From positions 124,001-188,000 of the forward strand of contig MFPR01000026.1 in assembly GCA_001784175.1 (NCBI GenBank): a stretch of 64,000 nt of DNA, in the 5' to 3' direction. Below are positions 47,581-56,030 of the stretch, in pieces. A program made the translations under genes and the position numbers. How positions within the stretch are numbered: position 1 is the stretch's first letter; each line of letters begins with the position of its first letter. This DNA comes from Candidatus Lindowbacteria bacterium RIFCSPLOWO2_12_FULL_62_27 (GTDB lineage: Bacteria; Lindowbacteria; 2-12-FULL-62-27). The notes below the pieces were generated by a model that saw nothing but the letters and a program-made list of their open reading frames with translations, ran no database searches and was not told the DNA's origin.

Positions 47581-48057
47581 CTACCCCACTCCCCTCGCCC
47601 GACCAAACGGCGTGAGCCATACCTCTCCGCTCTCCACGCACGTCGGTTTTGGCGTGGACGGCTGGATACTCTGGCATACCGTCTGCTCGCTTTCTTTCTG
47701 CGTTGTCGATGGCGGTATTTCCTTCCCCCACCGTTTTAGTGCTTTCATGCGATTCTGCTCTCGCCGTGCGTCTAGCTTCGCCTCCGCCTCCCGACACCGT
47801 TCGCCGAGATACCACTCCATTCCAGAGACGAGGATTCGCACCTGACCGCCTTGATGGTGGACGGGCAACGACTTCTCTCTATGCCATTTCTTCAAGCACG
47901 AAATACTCAGGCGGCAATACGTGGCGATTGCAATCCATCCGACCAACTCAGGCGGGCGGACATACCGCGTCTTGGGCACTGGCGGTTCTGGCCGCCTGAG
48001 TTTTCGGATGTCTCGTTTAATCTCCCGTAGTTCTTCGCGGGGCATTTTCTCAGTCAT
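47581..48057 (-). CDS. HTH DNA-binding protein
   Basis: 158 residues from ATG 48057. A charged N-terminus (MPREELREIKRDIRKLRRPEPP) precedes a winged-helix segment (ELVGWIAIATYCRLSISCLKKWHREKSLPVHHQGGQVRI, about residues 38-77) that resembles excisionase/small-terminase type HTH domains. A coiled, basic helix follows (EAEAKLDARREQNRMKALKRW) and a Ser/Thr/Pro tail. It could be a regulator or a replication accessory protein. No terminase large subunit is present, so a packaging role is unlikely. Confidence 0.65.
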   Translation of the reverse strand: MTEKMPREELREIKRDIRKLRRPEPPVPKTRYVRPPELVGWIAIATYCRLSISCLKKWHREKSLPVHHQGGQVRILVSGMEWYLGERCREAEAKLDARREQNRMKALKRWGKEIPPSTTQKESEQTVCQSIQPSTPKPTCVESGEVWLTPFGRARGVG

Positions 48058-48170
48058 TCTTGCCGCCACAAAATGAAGTCGAGCCTGAAGTCGACTTCCG
48101 TTCGGCGTGGGCGGGTGAAGTCGGCTTCGGCTCGGTCGGCGAGAGATGGAAGCGGGCGGGCATGTTCAAT

Positions 48171-49970
48171 CTACCAGCGACGTTTGTTGGTCTGTGCATT
48201 CCGAAGAGCATCCTTCTCGTCGTCGGTCAATTCTCGAAATTTCGCCTTGTCGCCTTCGAAATACAACTTCGTCTGACCGCCGGGATTGTTTCGAGACAGC
48301 ACCACACGCACGAGCGTCACAGGCGAGAGAATCTCCTGCGTGTCTTGATATTCGTTCTGATCGTCGTTGACCGTGATCCGACGGTGGAGAATAACGGCGG
48401 TGTCACAGTCTGTCGCCAGACTCGACGAGTCCCTCATGTCCTCAGCTTCGATGATTTTGTCGGCGTCGGTCTTTCGAGTCTGGACGATCACCATGATTGG
48501 TATGCCCAGTTCCATCGCCAAGAGTTTGAAATCCTTGCTTACCGCCCCCGTCTCCTGCGTGACATAGCGTGGATCACGGACGAGAAATTGAAGATTGTCG
48601 AAAACGACAAATTCTATTCCGTACCGTTTGACTGCGGCGCGAATTGTATTCATGACACCTTCGCGTGTTACTCCCAGCGTGTTGAATCCAAAATACAGCG
48701 GCACATCCACAAGCTCGGCTAAACATTGCGATGCTCGACGGTGGTCGATTTCGGATTCTGTGATCCCATATTCCATTTGAAGCGTGCGCTTCACCAAAGC
48801 CACGGGCGGCATTTCAAGACAGTAGACGAGAACGGGAACAGGCGGGTCTCTACGAACAAGATTCCACGCAATGTTGATGGTCATGGTTGTCTTGCCGACC
48901 TTTGGTTTCGCCGATACCATAATCACATCGCCAGCTTTCATTTTGCCCATGATGCGATTCACATTTTCCCACGGAGTTTCAAGACCAATGCCGTCACCAA
49001 CAATTGTGTTCTCCAGAACCTGCTCCATCGCTTGAGTGTGACTCACAATATTCTGGACTTCGGGTTGCTTGGCAGAGTCCAACAAATCGGACAGTTTGAT
49101 TCCCTTTTGCAGAGCCTCATTTGCATCGTTGATCCCGTCTGGGAAATTCACGATGAAGCATCGGGAGATGTCAAGACGGTCGGCGAGTTTCCCGACGGCC
49201 TTTCGACCCGGCGCATCGTTGTCATATGCGAGATAAATCTTTTTCATATCCTTGAGTTGATCGAGCCACTCTGCGGCGAATCCTTCGCACCCTGTCGTCG
49301 ACGACACAACACTTTTTACTCCGTTCTGCCACCATGACATCGCACAAAATTCGCCCTCCGCGATCACCACTGACTCACAATCTTCTTTCAGGGCTACATC
49401 GGCATGGAAAAGAATACTCTTGCATCCAGTGATTCGTCGAAAACGTGCCTCGGCGTCGGTAGCGATAATCCTCCGATATTTCACGTTGACCAATTTCTCG
49501 TCCTCAAAGTGTGGGATGGCGATCCACTCGTCGCCTTTGACATCTACCTCCAAGCCCAGCGCAAAATACGATATTGTTTCGTCGTTCAGCCCACGACTAT
49601 GAAGATAATCCATCCCTCGGCGAGAACTTGCCAATCTCTTCTGCGCCTCAGTGACATCAAACTTCGGCGTTACATACTTTACCCTGCCCGCGACATTCCC
49701 TACCGAAGCCACCTGTCCGTTTCTCCGGAATCTCTGTCCAAGCGTAATGAGGTTTCCCTTTTCGCCGCACACTTTGCAATCCCACTGTCCGTTTAAGCGA
49801 TTCATATACATTTTCCAGTTGGTATTTCCGCAAAACGGACACGTCTGGATCACGAATTGATCGCCTGTCCCACCTTTGTAATTGACCCCGTGCGTCCGAA
49901 GAAAATTTTCTGGTGTCTCGTTCACAACATTGTGCCGCAAATCTCTTGGCGCAGTTACCTCATTGCTCAT
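48171..49970 (-). CDS. Primase-helicase of phage T7 gp4/Twinkle type
   Basis: 599 residues combining three modules. A zinc ribbon (Cys44, Cys47, Cys65, Cys68) recognises primer sites. A TOPRIM primase core has Glu205 (VVIAEGEFCA) and the acidic DND at 250-252 (AYDNDAPGRKA). A RecA-type replicative helicase has Walker A AKPKVGKTT (Lys360) and Walker B VVFDNLQFL, followed by VIVQTRKTD. It would prime and unwind the element's own DNA, so the element can probably replicate after excision. It lies just downstream of the replication-initiation-like gene, with a 1-base gap. Confidence 0.92.
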   Translation of the reverse strand: MSNEVTAPRDLRHNVVNETPENFLRTHGVNYKGGTGDQFVIQTCPFCGNTNWKMYMNRLNGQWDCKVCGEKGNLITLGQRFRRNGQVASVGNVAGRVKYVTPKFDVTEAQKRLASSRRGMDYLHSRGLNDETISYFALGLEVDVKGDEWIAIPHFEDEKLVNVKYRRIIATDAEARFRRITGCKSILFHADVALKEDCESVVIAEGEFCAMSWWQNGVKSVVSSTTGCEGFAAEWLDQLKDMKKIYLAYDNDAPGRKAVGKLADRLDISRCFIVNFPDGINDANEALQKGIKLSDLLDSAKQPEVQNIVSHTQAMEQVLENTIVGDGIGLETPWENVNRIMGKMKAGDVIMVSAKPKVGKTTMTINIAWNLVRRDPPVPVLVYCLEMPPVALVKRTLQMEYGITESEIDHRRASQCLAELVDVPLYFGFNTLGVTREGVMNTIRAAVKRYGIEFVVFDNLQFLVRDPRYVTQETGAVSKDFKLLAMELGIPIMVIVQTRKTDADKIIEAEDMRDSSSLATDCDTAVILHRRITVNDDQNEYQDTQEILSPVTLVRVVLSRNNPGGQTKLYFEGDKAKFRELTDDEKDALRNAQTNKRRW

Positions 49971-49971
49971 A

Positions 49972-50925
49972 CTACCGCCCCCTCGCCGCCTCTTGGCGAT
50001 CTTTGTGAAGTTTTTTCAGTGCCAGTGCCTCAGCATCTGGCATTCTCGGCGGCCTTGAATTGCCGCCCACATATTTCTTTCCGGGGTCCCACCGATTGTT
50101 GTCCAGCCCACAGAGATGGTCTGGGTCAGATAAAAACCATTCCAATGATGTCTTGGGTTCTTTATTCAGAATGAAATCATTTGTCGCCATTCTAACGAAT
50201 AGTTCCCGCCATTCGGCAAGTGTGAGTCTCGCTATCCGCGCCGTGTCCAGACACTGTTTTCGTTTCGTTCGACCGATTCCAAATCGCGATGCCATCTTGG
50301 GCATGATTTCGTTCCATAAATCCTGCAAAATCCCCAAATCCGTTACGGGTCGCTTACCATCGTCCACGAAGTCGACTTCGCCAACCGGCGGCACACCTTG
50401 GGGTAGGTCGATTTTTATCTTTTCTCCAGAAGAGGGGGGTTCCAAAAAGTCGCCGTCCGACCGACGGTCATTCTCTTCTATACTATTCTCTTCTATTCTA
50501 TAGGGGGCTGACATCATGCTGACATCATGTATGACGCTGTCGTTGCCTTTGTTCTTTTTCCGATATTTTTTACTGGCTTCCCGCCAGTGTTGTCTCGTCG
50601 TTTTCCGACTTTCCAAGAAATCGTGATAAAAATCCCATTCCTCCCTCGGTAACCGAAAACGGTCACCATCTTTCTCCAAGAAGCCGACCTTGCCCATGTC
50701 TTCGAATATGCCCTGTAAGTCCATGGCAAATATTTCTCTCGCAAGAACTTCGAGGGACAATTCAGGCAAATATCCGGCATCGCTATTTTCGTTGAGCCAG
50801 TCGTGCAGAATGTGAACGAGCGCAAGTGATTCGAGCTTACTGATGCTACGAATCGTGGCAAGTTTCACTGTGCGGAGGTCATGGTCGAGTCCGTATCTGG
50901 ACGGACGCCAGTCATCGCGCTTCAT
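49972..50925 (-). CDS. Replication-initiation/replisome organiser-like protein
   Basis: 317 residues from ATG 50925, preceded by GGAGG at 5 bases. An N-terminal winged-helix-like region (residues ~10-110, with LALVHILHDWLNENSDAG and EFDMGKVGFLEKDGDRFRLP-like layout) is joined by a polar linker (residues ~130-195) to a C-terminal region with RFGIGRTKRKQCLDTARIARLT and TSLEWFLSDP. This layout and its position before the helicase resemble phage replisome organisers (DnaD/O type) that recruit helicase to an origin. The family assignment is by architecture and context only. Confidence 0.65.
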   Translation of the reverse strand: MKRDDWRPSRYGLDHDLRTVKLATIRSISKLESLALVHILHDWLNENSDAGYLPELSLEVLAREIFAMDLQGIFEDMGKVGFLEKDGDRFRLPREEWDFYHDFLESRKTTRQHWREASKKYRKKNKGNDSVIHDVSMMSAPYRIEENSIEENDRRSDGDFLEPPSSGEKIKIDLPQGVPPVGEVDFVDDGKRPVTDLGILQDLWNEIMPKMASRFGIGRTKRKQCLDTARIARLTLAEWRELFVRMATNDFILNKEPKTSLEWFLSDPDHLCGLDNNRWDPGKKYVGGNSRPPRMPDAEALALKKLHKDRQEAARGR

Positions 50926-51019
50926 ATTGACCTCCGTTACTTGCAGAGGGGACTCCACGACTCAGGTGGGTTGGTGCACTGAAAAATTCTACGAGATAAG
51001 GGGACACGTACCGCCGCAT
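50912..51019 (-). CDS. Short upstream ORF coupled to the replication gene
   Basis: 35 codons from ATG 51019 (AGGAG 10 bases upstream) to a TGA inside the first codons of the replication-initiation-like gene. It starts MRRYVSPYLVEFFSAPT. The 14-base overlap with the downstream start would couple translation. It is small and unrecognised, so it may be a leader ORF or chance. Confidence 0.35.
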   Translation of the reverse strand: MRRYVSPYLVEFFSAPTHLSRGVPSASNGGQYEAR

Positions 51020-51082
51020 GTAAATCACGCTCCTAAACCATATTGGTCGACTCCTTCTCCGATTTTTTGCTTCTTATCCCAC

Positions 51083-51133
51083 AAAAAACCCGGCTGTCTT
51101 GGGTGCTCACGACAAGGCGTGAGACAGCTCGGG
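51083..51133 (-). terminator. Attenuator-like terminator in the replication operon leader
   Basis: On the minus strand CCCGAGCTGTC (from 51133) pairs with GACAGCCGGG (to 51089) with one bulged base. An inner stem CTCACG/CGTGAG (51105-51110 and 51118-51123) sits in the loop, and six T follow (51088-51083). It lies between the candidate promoter and the first replication gene, so most transcripts would stop here unless antitermination occurs. Confidence 0.65.
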
Positions 51134-51194
51134 GTCAAGCATGAATTCTGAATTTGATCTTCGTGAACACCCTGTTTCTTTTGCTACGATCAGA

Positions 51195-51222
51195 GTGTTA
51201 CAAATCGAAGCGCGGTTGTCAA
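51195..51222 (-). promoter_or_regulatory. Candidate promoter of the replication/integration operon
   Basis: Minus strand TTGACA (51222-51217), 16 bases, then TAACAC (51200-51195). The -10 box is weak, so an activator may be needed. Next feature downstream is the attenuator-like hairpin. Confidence 0.45.
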
Positions 51223-51335
51223 TACAAATCAAAAAATATATTTTTGTAACCCCATGATATAGAATGACTTGACATTTTGAAAACGACTCCCTCGCCCTCG
51301 CCGCTCCCGCTCCCGCCTCGACCTCCTCCGCCGAG

Positions 51336-51369
51336 AAAAAAACAAGCGGGTCGTGTGAACCCGCTTGTT
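51336..51369 (-). terminator. Rho-independent terminator of the secreted-protein operon
   Basis: AACAAGCGGGT (51369-51359 on the minus strand) pairs perfectly with ACCCGCTTGTT (51351-51341) around a 7-base loop, and the stem runs into seven T (51342-51336). It lies 39 bases after the small zinc-motif ORF, ending the leftward transcript that comes from the cargo genes. Confidence 0.85.
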
Positions 51370-51407
51370 CCCATGCGCTGACAGGCGTTCGTTCCAATAT
51401 CTTACTA

Positions 51408-51506
51408 TCAAATTTTGTCAGCGAATAAAACCTCCGCAATCTGTGCCGTTCGCCGCCGCTTTTTTGTTTCGGCGCAGAACGGACATGTCTTCGTGTCGTC
51501 GCTCAT
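51408..51506 (-). CDS. Possible 32-residue zinc-motif peptide
   Basis: ATG 51506 overlaps the stop of the large secreted-protein gene (ATGA). The product begins MSDDTKTCPFCAETKKRRR and has one Cys-X2-Cys pair followed by a basic stretch. It looks like the first half of a zinc ribbon. Coupling and position before the terminator support it, but the size makes it uncertain. Confidence 0.4.
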   Translation of the reverse strand: MSDDTKTCPFCAETKKRRRTAQIAEVLFADKI

Positions 51507-54286
51507 CTCACGACCGCCAATTTTTCGACGAGCGTGTTCCCGCCGCTCTCCAGCTTGTAAATGTAGACACCAGAGCCTACCTTCTGCCCATTCTTGTCCG
51601 TCGTGTCCCATGTCAGATTATTTGTTCCCGCCGATCCTGACGCACTCAACTCTCGCACCAGCCGACCGCCAACGTCGAAGATTTTGATCGAAACGTCTGC
51701 GGCGGCGGGGAGGTTGAATTTAAACGTCACGATGTCAGTAGCCGGGTTGGGAAACGCAAACGACAGATCTCTTGAGAGTGGCGACGCCAGAAACGGAGCC
51801 AAGTATTCCGGAAGTCCGACCGCCAACGTCAATGCTGTTGCCGATGAGACCAGAGCCGAAGACGCCGTCCGCAAATTCACAGCCCCGCCCGACGTGCCCA
51901 GCAGGTACGCCTCATACTGCGTCGGCAGGTTCTGGACGTTGTCCCACGTCAGCGTCGTGACTCCCATATCCGAAGCGACCAGCACGTCCCACGTCTTGCC
52001 CGCCGTAATCGGTTCGGCATAGGACGCCGCCATCCATTCTTGTGTTCCTTGTGGTCGCACGGCGGTGGACACGTAGCCAGCGGCGACCGGCGGTGCTTCC
52101 AATGCTGACGCCGCCCGGCGTTCGCCCGGAGTCGACTTCACCCCAATATAATTTTGCCAGTCACTTAATCCGGCGGACGTGGCTATAAGTTGAACCGCCC
52201 ATTCGTTGTCCAGCGGCTGACCATATCCGGCGGACAAATATGCCGGAGCCTGATTGAGTATCTCCGTCGCATACGTCTCCGGACTCGTCGGATTTGGCAG
52301 GATGAACATCGTGCAGGATTGATTCGCCTTCACCCAGAATCCCACCATGGGCTTGAGTCCCATCGTGACCAACGACGGCGTCTCACTCGCCGGAGCGTAA
52401 ATGTAATTTGAGCCAGTATACCAGTAGACCTTATTCTGAATGGCATTCGATGCGCCCGCCTGCGCCGGTGTCAGCCTTTGGCTTTGCGGAAGCGCAGTAT
52501 CGTTAACGCCGGACGTGTCGAAGGTAACACCGGAGTCCCAGCTCACGTAGAAGTATTGTCCCGACGCCACCTGGTTCCACCCGACCCGTAAACGCACTTG
52601 CACCGTATCGGATGTGGCGAATCCATCCGAAGGGACGAACACACGCCCACCTGTTCCGTCCTTGACCCAGTAAGCACGACCACGGACTGCGTCGCCGCCG
52701 GGGACGGCATATTTTGTGCCGTTCAGACTCGAATTGTCCGCCGCATTGGCGTCCCACTCGTAAACCGTGGCGTTTGGTAAGCCGCCGGTCGTGCTTTTGA
52801 GATTCCATCCGGCCGGATTTTTATTTGCTCCAACCATGCGCCAGCCCAATCCCAATGTGTTCCCGCCTGCTGGCACGTCCCTACCGTCCGCATATACCGT
52901 AAACACGACCGACTTCGCCGGAGTCACGCTATCGTTTCTGGCTTCGACCCTATAGACTCCCGCCGCCGTGCCCAGTGTGAGCGTGTCCGTCGCATAGCCG
53001 GAGGCGTCCGTGTAGACCGTAGGAGACGAAAGACTCCCGGAGCCGTGCGTGACGGTGAACGTGACCCTTGCTCCCATCACACCGTTGCTCCCTCCGGTGT
53101 CGACCACACGGACGGTCAACGGCAATGCCGCCGACGGTGCGCCCAAGGCGTGATTACCGCTCACAATCACAATCGTGTCAGGCGGTGACGGAAGAACGAT
53201 GGGATTGATTCGGAACACATCGTCTGACGTGTCCGCCGTCGCCGCGTCCGTCGCGCTCACGATCCGAACTTTTGCTTGCGTCGTGTTCAGGTTCGGCACA
53301 GACCACACATACGATCCGGTATTCGTGGTGGACGCAACAATGCTCGACCAAGTCATGCCAGAATCGCTTGAATATTCCAGCCGCACCGTTGATATCGTCC
53401 CTGTATTTGACCACGTCACCGTCTCCGTCGTGCCCGCCTGAAACGAATCGCCGCTATTTGGTCGTGTGAGCGTGAACCCGCCACGAATGGCAAAATTCGC
53501 ATCAGACGTGTCGAACCCTACACCATCCGACACACGGGCACGAATGCCGGTAGCTATTGAATCCGGCACTGTCCACGCATAGCTCCCAGAGTTCGCCGTC
53601 GACGCTGTGATGACGTTCGGGAATGTGAATCCGCTATCGGTTGAATAGTCCAGACGGACGGAGGATATTGTTCCCGTCGATGTCCAAGTAACCGTCCGAG
53701 CATCACCGACCGTCCATATCTCCCCACCGTTCGGGGATGTGAGGCTGAATCCTCCGGCAATCCTGAAATTTGCATCCGACACATCAAGCACGTTGGCGTT
53801 CGCCGAATCCGATACACGGACACGAACGTATTGGCTGATTGAATCAGGGATGTTCCACGCAAAATTTCCGCTATTGGCGGTGTAGGAAATCAGATTCGGG
53901 AACGTCGAACCGCTATCCGTGCTGAATTCTATTTTCACGTTCCCGATACCGGACACCGTCGTCCACAATATATTTTTCGCCGTGCCAACGGCGAGAGTCT
54001 CCCCGCCGTTCGGTGATGCTATGGCAATCGTATCGTCGCCGAACCGTAGGTTATAGATGAAACCATTTTTGGAGACGAACGATGTGCTGGTCATCGTGTC
54101 TATTGCCGGTTGCCCAGCGGAGCCTAACAACCGAAAACTTAGTGATGAAATGCTGTCGCCGCCGTTATCATTGACGGAGACACGAATCTTGAAATTTGAT
54201 GAGGTCATCGACGAATATGACGAACTCGCCTGCACCAACAGAATGCAGATGATTAATGCCCTCTTGCATAAGTCCTGGAAGAACAA
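51503..54286 (-). CDS. Large secreted multi-domain beta-sandwich protein
   Basis: 927 residues with an N-terminal signal sequence (ALIICILLVQASSSYS). Three homologous ~88-residue Ig-like repeats lie at about 91-176, 184-267 and 275-360, each starting with a SPNGGE/RPNSGD-type motif and ending DTSDANFAI or similar. A bacterial Ig-like (Big) domain follows at about 370-465, then a large unrecognised region with GLGWRMVGANKNP and VGWNQV. The last ~80 residues (FAFPNPATDIVTFKFNLP, IKIFDVGGRLVREL, SGVYIYKLESGG) are an FlgD-like/type IX-sorting-like C-terminal domain. It is probably exported and attached to the surface or released. Such a protein is unexpected on a small replicating element. Co-transcribed with the gene upstream. 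Confidence 0.8.
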   Translation of the reverse strand: MFFQDLCKRALIICILLVQASSSYSSMTSSNFKIRVSVNDNGGDSISSLSFRLLGSAGQPAIDTMTSTSFVSKNGFIYNLRFGDDTIAIASPNGGETLAVGTAKNILWTTVSGIGNVKIEFSTDSGSTFPNLISYTANSGNFAWNIPDSISQYVRVRVSDSANANVLDVSDANFRIAGGFSLTSPNGGEIWTVGDARTVTWTSTGTISSVRLDYSTDSGFTFPNVITASTANSGSYAWTVPDSIATGIRARVSDGVGFDTSDANFAIRGGFTLTRPNSGDSFQAGTTETVTWSNTGTISTVRLEYSSDSGMTWSSIVASTTNTGSYVWSVPNLNTTQAKVRIVSATDAATADTSDDVFRINPIVLPSPPDTIVIVSGNHALGAPSAALPLTVRVVDTGGSNGVMGARVTFTVTHGSGSLSSPTVYTDASGYATDTLTLGTAAGVYRVEARNDSVTPAKSVVFTVYADGRDVPAGGNTLGLGWRMVGANKNPAGWNLKSTTGGLPNATVYEWDANAADNSSLNGTKYAVPGGDAVRGRAYWVKDGTGGRVFVPSDGFATSDTVQVRLRVGWNQVASGQYFYVSWDSGVTFDTSGVNDTALPQSQRLTPAQAGASNAIQNKVYWYTGSNYIYAPASETPSLVTMGLKPMVGFWVKANQSCTMFILPNPTSPETYATEILNQAPAYLSAGYGQPLDNEWAVQLIATSAGLSDWQNYIGVKSTPGERRAASALEAPPVAAGYVSTAVRPQGTQEWMAASYAEPITAGKTWDVLVASDMGVTTLTWDNVQNLPTQYEAYLLGTSGGAVNLRTASSALVSSATALTLAVGLPEYLAPFLASPLSRDLSFAFPNPATDIVTFKFNLPAAADVSIKIFDVGGRLVRELSASGSAGTNNLTWDTTDKNGQKVGSGVYIYKLESGGNTLVEKLAVVR

Positions 54287-54310
54287 TTTAGTGTGTATGG
54301 ACAGCCTCTA

Positions 54311-55441
54311 TTATTTGGATATCCAACATCGAAATGAGAATAAAGCAGTCCTAGGAGTGGCTGTGGCATCAGCGAATATATAATCCAATGAATTGGTCTG
54401 AGTCGTAGCGACAGTGAAGGTCTGCCTATCCATCCCGAAGTCGGATAGCCACTCTCTGTCATCAAGTTTATTCAACAGCGAATAATTATTCATTGACACG
54501 TACCACTCTGCGGCGGTTGGCAGTCTTCCCCCATACTTAACAAAACACGTATTCGTTGCGTTAAACCATGAATCTGTGCCCTCTTCGTCGGTCTGCATAC
54601 AACCTAACTGATAGCCAGCAGATTTTATGCTCGTAAAATTTACCGGACATATAATCTCCAGCAATGCTGTCGGATTTGTGACGCCGATCCCTACATAGGC
54701 TGAATCAGATGAAATCACAAAAGTGCCCGTTTGATTGGTAGCAGTAACATTGAACAATCCGATAGGATTTGATGTGCCCAATGTCATATTACCACTTGTA
54801 CTAACGAATGCCGTTGCCGTTACTGTGCCGCTCACGTCTAATGCAGTAGCCGGATTAAGCTTCCCAATGCCGACATTGCCGCTCTCTTTCACAGTCAATG
54901 CTGTGTCCTGCACGGTAAATGTGTCCCGGACTCTGACGTTGCCTGCCACATCCAGTTTCGCCCCCGGATTGGACGTGCCTATACCGACCTTGCCGCTCAA
55001 TGTCGCTGTCTCCGCCACCGTGAACGCACCGGATGCTTGTGCGGAGCCAGCCAAAAATGCGGCGGTGTCCGCATAAAGAGCATACGGCGAGGACATCAGT
55101 CTCCGGCGTGGTGTCATTTCCGCATCACCGGCGACGGTAATGCCAAGCCAATACTGGGTATCAAACGGCAACGACAACGCCGTCACACTTCCAAGCTCCA
55201 CGTCGAAGACGCCGCTTGTGACGGACACCGATGACTGCGCTTCGGTCCACAACGCCGACCCGCCGGACGGGACGTTATACAACTTGAAAGTCATCGCATA
55301 CGTTCCTGTCAGGCGTGCGCCGACGGAATCAGTAAGCTGACCCTGAAATGAAATCAGGCGTGGTGCGGATGCGGTTGCAGATATAGCAAGCGACATCGTC
55401 AGGAATAAAAAAATTGAACCGATTCTGCTGGTTTTAGTCAT
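54311..55441 (-). CDS. Secreted fibre-like protein with C-type-lectin-like end
   Basis: 376 residues with a signal peptide (IFLFLTMSLAISATASA). Residues ~27-125 form a beta domain (LISFQGQLTDSVGARLTGTY). Residues ~150-262 contain repeats of the VGIGTSNPGAKLDVAG type (near 152, 190 and 250) known from beta-helical tail fibres and secreted proteins of Bacteroidetes-like bacteria. The C-terminal ~110 residues have paired cysteines (265, 281, 299, 373), GGRLPTAAEWYVSM and a final FRC, which fits a C-type-lectin/formylglycine-enzyme-like fold used for ligand binding. GGAGGT precedes the ATG. Probably an adhesin or receptor-binding protein. Confidence 0.75.
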   Translation of the reverse strand: MTKTSRIGSIFLFLTMSLAISATASAPRLISFQGQLTDSVGARLTGTYAMTFKLYNVPSGGSALWTEAQSSVSVTSGVFDVELGSVTALSLPFDTQYWLGITVAGDAEMTPRRRLMSSPYALYADTAAFLAGSAQASGAFTVAETATLSGKVGIGTSNPGAKLDVAGNVRVRDTFTVQDTALTVKESGNVGIGKLNPATALDVSGTVTATAFVSTSGNMTLGTSNPIGLFNVTATNQTGTFVISSDSAYVGIGVTNPTALLEIICPVNFTSIKSAGYQLGCMQTDEEGTDSWFNATNTCFVKYGGRLPTAAEWYVSMNNYSLLNKLDDREWLSDFGMDRQTFTVATTQTNSLDYIFADATATPRTALFSFRCWISK

Positions 55442-55487
55442 GTCTGATACCTCCGAGTTTTAATTTTTGTTGCGTGGCGTCACGCCC

Positions 55488-56030
55488 CTATCTATTTGAA
55501 TAAAAATAGATGTCAGCGTTTGTATGCAACCCAATGCACTTCCGCAAGGATTCGGCAGGTGCAGAACGGCTCCCTTGCCCTCCGCGAAAGACTCCTCTTA
55601 TTCCCCACTCCACTTTTTTCCTGCCTTTGATATTTTTCAGTTCGGGATTGACCAATAAGGATTGTCGGATTAGAAATTTCTCAAGCTTTCTTATATGTGT
55701 CTCATTTATTCGTCCTTGCTTTTTCGGGGATGTCAAAATGAAAAGTACGGGGGTTCCCTTACGTTCGGCAATTATCGGAGCGATAAAACGAACTATATTA
55801 CGGTCATTCAACGCTTCGTCTTTAAAAGTTCTCAGAGTCATTCCCACGTAATACGGCGTCAGTCCTTTTGTTCGAATGGCGAAAACATAACAGCCTTTTC
55901 TCCCTGCGATATCCTTACGACCTGCCCAAAAAAGTTCCCTTGTCGTATCGGTCATTCCCCGCGTCTTCTTATCTAAGGGAATCTCAAAGGGTCCATGAAC
56001 ATCGAACATTGTTATGCGGGTGTTTGACAT
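55488..56030 (-). CDS. GIY-YIG nuclease-like protein
   Basis: 180 residues from ATG 56030, the first start that leads directly to family-like sequence (the frame is open to 56204 but that part is non-conserved and overlaps structured DNA). GCYVFAIR at 46-53 and YYVGMT at 60-65 correspond to the GIY...YIG strands, Arg67 to the conserved catalytic arginine, and Glu117 (RKLEKFLIRQ) to the metal-binding glutamate. Such domains occur in homing endonucleases, restriction enzymes and repair nucleases. Here it could protect the element or act on competitor DNA. Confidence 0.7.
   Translation of the reverse strand: MSNTRITMFDVHGPFEIPLDKKTRGMTDTTRELFWAGRKDIAGRKGCYVFAIRTKGLTPYYVGMTLRTFKDEALNDRNIVRFIAPIIAERKGTPVLFILTSPKKQGRINETHIRKLEKFLIRQSLLVNPELKNIKGRKKVEWGIRGVFRGGQGSRSAPAESLRKCIGLHTNADIYFYSNR

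Larger units (their letters stand above)
50959..51407. other. Leader and intergenic control region of the element
   Basis: About 450 bases without a convincing protein gene apart from the short leader ORF at 50912-51019. It contains, in leftward order, the terminator of the secreted-protein operon (51369-51336), a candidate promoter (51222-51195) and an attenuator-like hairpin (51133-51083) upstream of the replication operon. A 110-codon minus-strand frame at 51107-51439 is judged non-coding. Confidence 0.6.

Noticed and set aside
48050-48163. 37-codon minus-strand ORF between the primase-helicase and the HTH gene
   Set aside because: Overlaps the next start by only 8 bases and lacks a good ribosome site; Ser/Thr/Pro composition looks like chance.
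51107-51439. 110-codon minus-strand frame covering the leader of the replication operon
   Set aside because: It runs through a terminator, a promoter and another hairpin and has no recognisable composition; only its last 11 codons are discussed as a leader peptide.
54311-54700. Diversity-generating retroelement based on the C-type-lectin-like domain
   Set aside because: No reverse transcriptase, accessory gene or template repeat is visible in the window.
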